From the NCBI RefSeq assembly GCF_001522545.3, contig NC_031769.1, forward strand, positions 25,628,100 to 25,692,099: 64,000 nucleotides of DNA, given 5' to 3'. The notes beneath the pieces were generated by a model. The model did not search any database and was not told where the DNA came from. It saw nothing but the letters and a program-made list of their open reading frames with translations. This DNA is from Parus major. Its lineage: Eukaryota > Chordata > Aves > Passeriformes > Paridae. The position numbers were made by a program, and so were the translations under genes. Shown here piece by piece: positions 53,081-64,000 of the stretch (its first letter is position 1; each line of letters starts with the position of its first letter).

Positions 53081-54806
53081 TATGCTTTTGAGTAAATTCT
53101 GTCTCTTTACACAGCTTTGTGTGAGGTCTCTTTAGCAGGCCACCTTCTTAGAAACCTCAGAGCTTTCTTGGTAAAACAGAGCTGTGCCGTGTTTCAGTTC
53201 TTACCCCAAGTCGTGTCAGACACTTCCAGACTGGACGGGACTGAAGAAAGAATGCATATTCATATGAAGTAGATACAGTGAAGTATTAACAACACCTATT
53301 GTTTTCTACAACTATGCAATGCAAATGTCATGTAAATTCTATCACAGTTTCTTTCTTTAAATAATCTTGAATAATTTACTGAACAGTAAAGCTGATCTGC
53401 CACCTTGTTTAAAAGACGTAAAACTGTTTTAATGTTTTAATCCTATCAAAAATTTGACCTCATTTTTCAGCTGGTTTGGCCAGCTAATTTGGGAGAGCAA
53501 ATCTGGCCATGAAAAAAAATATTGAAAAAAATCAGCCATTTTTCACTTCTTGCCTCAAGCATGTAACTATGAATGATTCATGGCACTTCTTTCTCTGTGA
53601 CAGATTCATTATTAAAAGTTTATTTAATTATCAATACTGTGCTCTGCTCTATTAAGAAAATCATATTTTATATTGACTATTACTTGTGAATGAAGCTATC
53701 AGTGTCATTCAATCCACTTGAAATCCTGAACATCTGTTTTATTAAGCTGATAGTGTTTGCTATTGACATGTTAAATGCAATGTATTTTACAAGGGCATAT
53801 TGGCAGTTTCTCTGTGTGTTAAGAGAACTCTGTGGTGTAATCTGGGATATATGATACTCTGCCCTGTTGTGTTTGGGGCATGTCTGAGGCTCAAAACCTG
53901 AGAGATACTGTACTGCAGTGCCCACCTCAATAGTGCCAGTCCAATTTATTTCATTGCTATTTTCATTACAAATGTGTGTCAAGAAACATAATGATCTCAG
54001 CATGTAAATTATATGAGGACATACAAAATAAAGGGATTTGTAATCCATTGTTAATGTCAGTTGTTTTCAGTTTGCCTAAATACATTAAAAACCTCTTATT
54101 ATGGATATTTTGAAAACACTAACATTAGCATATATTAATGCATGCTTCTTTTTTTTTTTCTTCATTCCATTTCAGATTAATATCCATTGCCATTATCAGT
54201 GTTTTATCTCTTTTGTGCTGGAAATTGAATTCTGCATTAGAGAAGGTGGATAATGTTTAATAGGAAGATGAGAAATATTCTGAAATAGAAAAGTTGTTTT
54301 TATTTTTTTCTACTTAAGATTGTTTTCATGCTCAAATGATATTTTCTGCTCATTTTCACTATTTGCAATAGTGTTTATCTTGGAAAATACCAGGGTGCAT
54401 AATTGGCTTTTTCTAAAAAAATAGTTCCATATTTAATTTAGAAGCTTTCTTTAAATGCATATGGTACAATTACAAAAGAATGTGTTTATATATTTATTTA
54501 AAATACATAAAACACAAGGAAATCAATGACCTTTTTGCTCACTTCAGTGGGCAAGTCTTACTCTGCTTCCAGTTTTCAAAGTACTCTATATTATGAGGAA
54601 TAAATATTCTGTTTCCATGTCAAGCCAATGGGATTTTGCCATTAAACATTTTTCTGACTCAAAGTTTACACATATAACTGATTTAGCAGGTGCTGTCATA
54701 AAGTCGATACCATTTAAGAGGTAAGAAATTGCAGAAGATAAGATATTTTGAAATGTTTCTGTGTTTCAAGCATTCTGAGGTTTTCAAGGTTTTGTCTTGG
54801 GGTTTT

Positions 54807-54810
<4 letters not shown>

Positions 54811-54837
<27 letters not shown>
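54811..54837. repeat. (GT)n microsatellite
   Basis: About 13 uninterrupted GT units followed by GAGT. Confidence 0.97.
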
Positions 54838-57800
54838 AGTTTTCTTTTTAAACTGATTTTTATTATACCAATTTTGAAAAAACCCTAACCCACTCTTGGA
54901 ATATGGGCCAAATTAAAAACCGGAAAATGCAAGAATTTATACGTAGTATTTCATTAATTTCTTTGAGTAGTCTGTAAAATATTAGTCAAGGAAATGTCCG
55001 AGAGATAGGTTTTTATTTTCCATGAATAAGAAAATGCCTTACAACTAATCAAGACACTGTCTTTAAAGCAGTGTTTACAAATAATAATCAATCAACCTGT
55101 GGTTAGAAACACATACAACTTTCTGTCTTGATCAGTAAAACCTTACTCAGTAAAAATCAAGCAACAGTCTTTATAAAACTCTTTCTTCCCTGAACTTTCA
55201 TCTTCCTTTCTTAGGATTTATTGAAGCAGGTGAATATCACTAGAAGATATATTTTTTCATTGGAATATTCAAAAATCTTCATTTTAAGATACATGCTTAG
55301 ACTCAGGATGAGACAACTTTTCCCCTGACAGCTATTTACTACTCCTGTGACCAGAGATGATGAGAAAAAATTCCTTTAGAAATGAACTACTTTGTGGAAC
55401 TGTTGTAGTGTGGGAGATAAGTTCAGAAACGTGCAGAAAGATTCTTTGGATCGAAATATGTAGTAAATCAAAATTAGAGATTTAAACCACAATAAGAAAT
55501 AGCATAGAAAAGTGGAAGAATAAAGGATGGGAACTTTATTCCAGGTCTTCTAAAAAATAAATTAATACTGTGGTTCATGTCATGGCATTGAGATAGTGAC
55601 TCTTTACAGTCTAGCATCTTCCAACAAAAACTTTCACTGGATTCTCATGATAACTAGTTTTAAAAGGTTTTCAGTTTGGTGTCTCTCTCCAGACAAACTT
55701 CGGTGGGTCCAAATGTTTGTGTACATGTAGAGAAAAAAAATTCCAAGTTACTACATATTTTCACAGCAATTTGAGTTCAAGCAGTTAAGAACTTTATGAT
55801 AAAGCACAAAGCATCACACTGGGTAGCACCTCAAATGTATATCATGTACAAATTTAAAGCAGAAAGCAGAGGTCAAACACATTACAAATATCACAAACTC
55901 TGTAGTTCTAGTTTTCACATGGTGTGACATAAACTGATCTATATGAAAATCATTGAATGATAGCAACTGGTACTGGAACACTGTATTTTAAAATGTCTTC
56001 ATTTCTCCCTCTAATGAAGAAAATTCTGTTAATTTGAACTTTCTGAGGTTGACAGCTTACAACAAGAACCAAACATCCACCAAGCTAATCTCACATACAA
56101 CCAGACCTTATCAGAGCAACAAGTGACAAACCTGTCCATTGGAGCCAGCACAGTCACCACCATCTCTTCCTGCGCTGTCCCAAAGGGAACATCAAAATTC
56201 ATAGGCGGAACTTCTGTGCCCAACGCCACACTGGAACTGTGCAGGTGAAGCAAAGCAATCACTTTGTGTCAAAATGGATTTGCTTGGTCAGCTGAGACTG
56301 GGAGAAAATTTTCATCAAAATGGCTATTTCCTGATCTTTTAGCTCTGATGCTCATCAGAGAAGTAAAAAAAGAGCTGCAAAGGTAAATCTGTTAATTAAA
56401 ATTAAAACTCTGCCTTAGGTTTATGTACTTAATTGTGATACTGTTTTTCAGGCATGTTACAGCCTCTTTTCTTTACTGGTTCATGATTTACTATTTTTAA
56501 CCATCTTGTCCTCACAAATGATTAAATACAATTGTTTTACTTAAATTTATTTTTTAATTTTTTTTTTTTTTTTTTAATTTGCTGCTATTTTGAAAGAATT
56601 TATTTTAACTTATTTGTAAGTCTTTTATTTTCAGCTACATCATCTGATACACTTCTAAAATTCTTACCTGACATACATGTATTATGTGTTGTTTATAGTA
56701 CTGGAAGTTAATTTGTACCTCTAAGATTCAAAACTGAGAGAGAGATAACAAGAAACATGTGTTGGACCCTAGCCAGAAGACAATTTGTCAGAGTATTCTT
56801 GTAAAATGAAAAAAGGTACCCAAGTTCCTATTCTGAATTCAGAAATAGTTTCAATTTAGATCTCCCAGGATTTAAATATTTGATCCAATAAGTAAATTTC
56901 TAACTGCATTTACATCATTTGTCTTTGCAATACTTTGAAAAGTTTAATGGAAGCCTAGTGTGGAAGAAGAAGAAGAGATAACAAATAGAAACAAATTCTT
57001 TCTTTGTTATATTACTATCTGAGTCAAATAGGTATTTCCCCACACACAGTTGCTGGCCCTGAGAGCTGTTCAAAACGTGTGGGTAGAAATGAAATGTGAC
57101 AATTCCCTTTGCCAGAAGTTTTAACTCTTACCAGCAGTAGCCTCCACAAGACCCTGAAACTGGAGGGATGGAGTGGGAGGAGACTCATCTGAGGACTGCC
57201 TATTCTCACCTTACTGCAGTACATTCTTTTGGGATACTGCATGCTTAAAAGTTCTTCTGGTTGCTAGCTCAGAAGCTTAGAAGATGGCAAAATGATGCTT
57301 TTCTCCACAGCACACACTCTTTGCACAGGTCTTTCATTCCTCAACTTTCCCTGGACTGAATAGTAACCCTCCAGACCCAGTGTCCATCCTCAGTAGATTG
57401 TTTTATTTATTATCCATATTTCCACATCCTTCCAGATACTCTCATAATCTTAACCCTTAACCTTATATTTATTCAGCCACAGTTCTTCTAAGAAAAATAT
57501 CACAGGCTTCAGAGCCAGGATTAGCTGTGTGTCCCCTGCCTGGTTTGTGGTGCATTACAGGCTGAACTGCACACAGTCGTTATCAAGTTTCTCTTAGTGC
57601 ATTGAAGGAATTGTTCTTGAGGTTGAATTTATGTTATCAGTTTCTATCGTGTGGGGAAAAGTTTTTTTTTCCATTGCACCATTTTTTTTTTTGATTGATG
57701 AGTTATATGGAACTTAAATGTAACCAAAAGGAGGGGAAAACCCCCCACTCAATTAATGAAATTTGTCTTGAAGTCAAGTACATTCCAAATTGACTAACTT

Positions 57801-58535
57801 CAAAGATGTTGATGTTTTTTTTCTCTGTGTGAACCTTTTCTCCTGGATAGATTTTACATGGTGTAACTCATTATAGTCCACTGAGAGCACTAACTGTGTT
57901 TCAGAATAACTAGACTGTTAAGAAATATTCTCTAGAATTAGCCTGGGGAAAAAACTAACCAGACAAAAAACCACTGGTAGATCTGCATCAATATAAAACA
58001 AGGACATGAAAATATATCCCCAAAAATATAGTTAAATGTTTTTCAATCTTTATGGCAACATTTATCTAGAACATGCATTTTTTTTGGTCAGATTTTAAGA
58101 AAAAATAAAAGATTTTCCTGAAAATATTTAAATTTAATAATAATGAAAAATATTTAAATTTATCTTCAGGTAATATTTTTTCCACTGGCTTAGCATAACT
58201 GAAATATTTATTTTTATCTGCTATAAATTGTCTCCCTCTTTCTCTTCTTCCACACTAAAATTTTCTTCACTAATAAATAGACTGGTGGTACCACAGGAAT
58301 CAATTCCTTCAATTACTCTATGATACAAATATGCTTTAATACAACAACCTAGGGTGTAGTCTGCTGATTCAGCAGAGCGTGTAGGGTTAACTAAATGTTT
58401 TGCTTCAGTACATTTATGCTTATTAAACCTTCACTTATTGCACTGAGCCATTTTTGATTAATGCTGCTATTTCTGTTTGATGGCGTGGCCGCAAGGTTCT
58501 CACAATTTTATGAAATATATTGCTGCTTAAGTTTG

Positions 58536-58549
58536 TTTGATCGATCAAA
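58536..58549. repeat. Perfect 14-bp palindrome TTTGATCGATCAAA
   Basis: Self-complementary over 14 bases, with two inverted copies of GATCAAA, which resembles the TCF/LEF core (ATCAAAG). It lies within a candidate conserved noncoding element. Confidence 0.9.
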
Positions 58550-59986
58550 TCCCAAATCAGATAGCTATGACAATTTACAGTTAACTTTGATTTTGTACTT
58601 TTAAATATAGTTGAGCTGTTCTTTGTAATGGGTGCTTAATCTATAAATTTACTGTCACTTATTTTCTGAGTATTGACTCGTTTATGATATTTTGGTAGAA
58701 ATTTGGTAGAAACACAGTATACTACAAGGAAAAAGATACAGTGGCCTGTCAGTTTCAATTTTGTGAAAATTAATATTTGTGCTGTACTTTGTACAGAGAA
58801 GCATCACATATTGCACTTACAAATTCTTATGATGAATTAAATCCTTGTCATGAAGTGGTGATATCTGAATTCTAGTATATATTTCTGGAGAAAGCAAGTA
58901 ACAGATGTAATCCAGCAAACAACAGATAAAAGATTTGCTAATCTTATATATGAGAAACTTCTTTCAAAATTTCAAAGTGACTGCAAGGTAGGAGGTCAGG
59001 AACTATTGGCTGTGCTGAGTTCTACTAGCCAGCTCCCAGAGTGAAGTTAGCCAAATAACAGAATATGTCAAACACACCTGTGAATCTGACAATTTTAAGA
59101 GACCTCATCATTATATTAGCAGAAGTATCTCAATTTCTTTCACTCTTTCAGATTCTCTAACTCTATAGTCAACAACAGAAACTTTATGAAGCCTTTCTTG
59201 CAAAGGTGTTCGAAGTCTGGTTCAGAAGCATTCCAGCTACAAATTGACAACCTGCAGAGTTAAAAAGTCATTAATTTCCAGAAAGAAAATATCATCTACT
59301 CTTTAAAAAATGAAGAAACTATTGCTACTCCTTATGGTAGTAAATGAAGATTTTTTTAATGGCAATTAAAAATGGGTTAAAACAGATTGAAAAAAACCCC
59401 AAAGCAAAACAAAAACCTAATATATTAAGACCCAAATTGATCTGTGTCAATTTACAGGTCCTAGAGAACATACCAGATAAGTGATACACACATATGGCTG
59501 CTAAGTATAAATTACCAGAGATATCTTAAAAATCTGTGGAAACAAACTGATAGTGACTATCAATGTCATTTAGTCAAAATCTAAGATAACAGACATAATT
59601 TCTTCCCTCTTCTCCTTCCTTCCAAAACTAAAATCTTAGCCACCTTTTTTAGTTTCTTTCAAAGATAAGATACTAAAAAAATGAGCTGAAAACATATTAG
59701 AATTATAATAAACAAGAAGATAAAAGATTTAGGCAGGATCTCAGGAATCTGAAATAGGAAAAAAAAATCAACTTATACATATATTTTCCCAGATTATTTT
59801 TATTTTTGCATGCAATCCATGGTCTTCTGGACCTTTTATATCCATTCTCTCAGCCTATGTGACTGATAATATTGTCCTAACTTAGTTCTTATTGTCTGCT
59901 TTAGTGTTTCCTGTGTCAGTTAGTCAAGCAACTTCTAAGTAAGGTATCACCAAAGCAATGCTGATGTCCTGCATAACCATTTGGAA

Positions 59987-60156
59987 TTTTTTTGTTTGGT
60001 TAGTTTGTTGATTTTAGGTTTTTCTTTTGGTTTCTTTTTTTTTTTGTTTGTTTTTGTTTGTTTTTTTGTTAGTTTTTTGTTTGTTTGTTTTGGTTTGTTT
60101 TTCGTGTGTGTGTGTGTTTTTGTTTGGTTTATTTTTGTTGATTTTTTTTTTTTTGG
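59987..60156. repeat. T/G-rich simple repeat (TTTTG-like)
   Basis: About 170 bases of irregular TTTG and TTTTG units with runs of T, plus a short TG run near 60104-60116. It yields low-complexity Phe/Val-rich or Lys/Thr-rich frames that are not genes. Confidence 0.9.
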
Positions 60157-63100
60157 TGGGTGTTTACTAGTGTTGGTCAAAGGAAATACAGCCAACATTG
60201 GCATGGTTCTCTTCTAAGAAAGTCAGTGACTCATATTTTGTGGTGTTTGTGCTCCTAAAGGGAAGAATGCTTTTGGCTGGTAAATCTGTCAGCAGACTAA
60301 TGAACACATTTATGTTAATTGCATGTATTGCCAATGTCTGAATAATGTATTGATTTCCCTTTGTTGGACTACTTATTGTTTCACTTATCTTTCTTACCTA
60401 CTCTCTTTCCCAGCTTGTTATATTGCTGTCCATGCTGAATCTCACCTAATTCAGACGTTCCTTGGGATGACAATGAGGTTACTGGTAGGGAGGGAGAATA
60501 CTCTGTGGGTATCTGGTTTACACCAGATAATTTTTGGTCTCCAGTTCTGGCTTATCAAGTTTCTTGTAGCACTGTTTGTCTCATTTCTAGGTGATTCCTG
60601 TAGTGTGGGCAATTTTTCAGGGGGATTGTAAAATAGCCTGAGAAAATACTATGGAGTTGTTCCTGGCCTCTCAGCTGAGGGAAGTGCTGTCTGAGTCTAT
60701 GCTGTAAGACACAAATCCTCTGAAGTTGGTCCCAAATTTCTGACACCATGAAAAGACAGAACGAATTCCTCAGCGCCTCACGTTTCTTTGTCAGGAACAT
60801 CAGATGCATGTGCAGATGGAAAAGGAGGATGCTCTAGGAAAGACTCATGAAGGGATTGGGCAGAGTGACCTGGGAAAGCAACTGACTTGTAAGAAAAGCC
60901 AAACTGAAAGTGAGCACTACTTCTTCCCAGAGGAGATTATTCTTTCAAGAGATTTTTGTGAGACCGATATTTTGTCAAAAAAACACATACATCTTGAATA
61001 ATGTACTGCTGCAGTTTTATTTACAGTTATGACACCCAGAGCCACCAATGCAGTGCGTTTTAAAATATTATCCTGAATTAGACATGTGTCTATGAGTATT
61101 CACATGTCTTATAAGCACTTGTAGACATTATATTGGATAATTAAGTAGCATTCTAATTAGACAACCTTAATGAAGTGTTTCAGAGACAACATGCATTCAT
61201 CCTCATTTTCTCTGGTGTTTAGGAAGCACAAGCAAAAGTCAGTTGCACAATATTGTGGAGTATAGGCTGGCTATTGTAAGTGTATTTTGTTGTGAATCTG
61301 CTTTTGTGTACAAATACATAAACTTTATCAAGACTAATAAAGTAATCAATACTCCACTGTTACATTATTTGTCTAAGGTTATGCTTTATGAAATAGATTT
61401 AATATTTTGAAACAGACCTCAGAGAAAAAGCTCAGGTAGCTGAAGCTTACTATTCAGCTGAGGCTTTGATATTTCTGTTTTACCAGTGAATATTGTGCTG
61501 ATCACTCAACAGCTGAGACATTACAACATGCTTATTACTCTCTAAGGGTTAATAATAAAATGTTAGTTTCCAATACAGTGCAAATAGAGGCTACTGCCAA
61601 GTTGGGGAAGATGATGACATACCAGAGATACATGTTAGAAAACACAGGTTGTGCTCTTGATTTTCTTATTTCTTGGGATGGTTGACAGGGGAACGAGACC
61701 ACTGGTTTGAGTGATTTTTTGAATGAGCAGGCTATTATTTTTCTTATGGCATCATGGAGGATAAGTAGTTTCTCTTGTAACTGCAGGGCAGTTTTTGTGG
61801 AAATACATGACCCAAACCTTAATAAGACTCACTGAAGGGCCTTGGTGAAGGGAATAGGGGCCTTTATTTTCTATGTTGCACTGGATTACAGATGGCTGGA
61901 TTAGAATTTTTTTTCTGATGCCGTACTTACAGATGATGAGCTCAGTTACTGTGCAATGCATGAAGTGGAAAGACAGAATTGTTTTTTAGTATGGGACACT
62001 GAAAGTGGTTACATCAGCCTCAATAACTGTGAATTACTTCAAACTCCTAAAGGAGAAGGCAATACAAACCATAGTGTTTATGTATTTTCTATGAGAAAGA
62101 AATCAGAGTCAAGATTGAAGAACTATGGCAGATGACAGTAGAGTGTCATTGCTATTAACATGTTTCATTAATTTATTTCTCTACAGATTTGTAATACTGT
62201 TAAACATGTTTTAATAAAAGAGTAGTTTATTGTTTTTCTAGTATTTTTAAATCCTCTAGTTAAATTCTTATTGTACAAGATACTATTACTATTTATGACT
62301 CCTGTTTTTCAGAACATCTTTCTTTACCTTGCTAATTTTATTTTCAGTTTGGTCAAGCAATGTAACACTTATTAGGATATTAAAAACATAGCACTGAAGC
62401 TGTAAATAAGTCATTGCCTCCAAAAAAAAAGAACACAGATGAAAACAATATGATAGAGCTGGTTGTTGAAATAAATTATGCCTTGGGAAAAAAAGTAATT
62501 TGCACAATTAGGTGATACAATAGAGTGTTCCATAATTAGGTGCAATACAAGTGTAACCATCCTTAATATCAGTAGTATGCAAGCCCTTCAGACTTCATTA
62601 AAGAGTTCCATTGGAACATGTGAATAATAGGATTAATATAGCCGTGGGCACTGCTGGGTCAGCTGGCAATAGATCAATCCACAACGTAGAGCATATTAAA
62701 AGGATTATAGATTAGCAATTAGATGGCTTTTTCATGAGCAAGAAATAGTTCCTCAAGCTTTGCCAAAGGTTAACAGAGATAGGATGTCGATTTTTCCAGT
62801 TTATAATCCAGTAAGGGCTATAAGGTAAGGGAAGTTATAGCATTTTTCAGGGTGGTAAGAATGATATGAGCAAAACATAACAAACCTTTTAGGATCAGTG
62901 GCTTGGTTTCACAGAGGAACTGTTCTTACATGAAATGTAGAATATGAATATATATTGTTAATAGCTACATCTCTAAGAAGAAAGGTTTCAAGTGAACTGT
63001 CTGACAGGTAAGAGGCACTTTCAAAGCCCATTCTATAGGATTCTGTTTGAAAACTTTTGTTGCATTTCAGAGAATACATAAATAAGTTCTCTAATTCAAG

Positions 63101-64000
63101 CTCTACAAATCAATGTTGAGCATTATTAAGACTACCCAGTACTGGAATTATAGTTTGACACTTGCTTTTAGTTTGTCAATAATAAAGATATCTGAGAAAT
63201 TTTTATAGCTTCCTTATGAAATACTGGATGGCAATATTGGTATATTTTCAACTGCATAAAGAGAATATAGTATGTAGAATCAATATATATTGATCACACT
63301 GGGAGCTGAGTCTCAACATTTCCAAAAATCAGGTCACTTACTTGGATAACTCAGTGTGCTTTTATTTCATATGTCTAACTCTGAAAATATGGGTTTTTGT
63401 GTAAAGGGAGACATAAATATATTTAAAAAGATGAAATGGACATTCAAATGGGAAATAAATCAAGAATACCTGGAAATAAAAAAATTATCAGCAGCCAGCA
63501 ATTTATTCAACAAACTCAAACATTTATGTCTGTTCATGAAGAAGTTTTTCTCCCTCATTATTCAGTTGCCTTGTTATCTTTCTGCAGAAATTTTGGGACA
63601 GAGGTCTGACTGTTAATATTTTGCTGAGTCTACTTCTATTCTGTAAGGAATGCTGGTAAATTTGTTGAGATTAAAGGGAAGAAAATAGCAATAAAATTGT
63701 CTGAACAATGACTCTGCTGAACAACAAAGGGTAAGTTTCAAAAATATTTTTTTAAGAAGCAGATATAGTTGCAAATTATTGCAAAAAAGAGTAAAGGAAT
63801 TTACTGAAAACTATTTTAAGAAATAATGGTCGTACAGTTTAAATGACATTTAGATTAATTAAAATACTTCTTAATAAATTAAGAAAGCCTGTGACAACTG
63901 CAAAAATTTTCATAAATTGTATGATACCACACTGCCTTCACTATAACAACAGACCTGTAGAGATCTGAGTTGGATGAAAGGTTTAAAACTAACTCACTTT

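Larger units (their letters stand above)
53081..64000. other. Unique intergenic sequence with candidate noncoding elements
   Basis: Eleven kilobases in which I recognise no gene and no transposon, only simple repeats at 54811 and 59987. Some stretches (56040-56260, 58440-58640, 61430-61570, 62500-62840) stand out by more even base composition and dense motif-like words, and are treated as findings. Confidence 0.5.

Noticed and set aside
59947..60217. Lys/Thr-rich minus-strand and Phe-rich plus-strand frames
   Set aside because: Low-complexity translation of a TTTTG-like simple repeat.

Overview
This is bird nuclear DNA, most likely from a songbird or another neoavian. It is AT-rich and nearly gene-free. 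The repeats give the lineage away: several CR1 LINE fragments, some ending in the typical ATTCTRTG-type 3' repeats, and several LTRs that I recognise as avian endogenous retrovirus (mostly ERVL-like) LTRs. No tRNA, rRNA, CRISPR array or bacterial-type operon was seen. Repeat family names come from memory of avian repeats, not from a search.

The only gene I can support is the last coding exon of NXPH1 (neurexophilin-1, a secreted glycopeptide ligand of alpha-neurexins) on the plus strand. A strong splice acceptor ends at 3814. The exon opens at 3815 with the codons for V-T-C-A-N, and the stop codon is at 4574-4576. It supplies 253 residues. Family members have 271, so exactly 18 residues (the canonical signal-peptide start) must come from an exon upstream of the window. 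Bases 1-3814 are therefore intron. A 3' UTR follows, probably ending near 5.1 or 5.75 kb, with two Pumilio-type motifs inside it and a third just beyond.

From about 5.8 kb to the end I see no further gene. This fits the large gene desert that flanks NXPH1 in amniotes. Layout: 5.8-15.6 kb is unique sequence with a TA microsatellite; 15.6-24.3 kb is a repeat cluster (compact LTR, two head-to-tail CR1 copies with a large pentanucleotide expansion, a minus-strand LTR and a minus-strand CR1); 24.3-38.3 kb is mostly unique, with an old CR1 and a short LTR piece; 38.4-53.1 kb is a second repeat cluster (three LTRs and three CR1 pieces); 53.1-64 kb is unique except for simple repeats and holds candidate conserved noncoding elements.

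The most interesting items are these. (1) The polypyrimidine tract of the NXPH1 acceptor is open in frame with the exon and, read from an ATG in good context at 3755, encodes a signal-peptide-like leader. (2) A GCTYT pentamer has expanded inside a CR1 element. (3) There is a near full-length solo ERVL-type LTR. (4) Several perfect palindromes and short tandem duplications lie in the otherwise featureless desert. No convincing undescribed multi-gene system was found.
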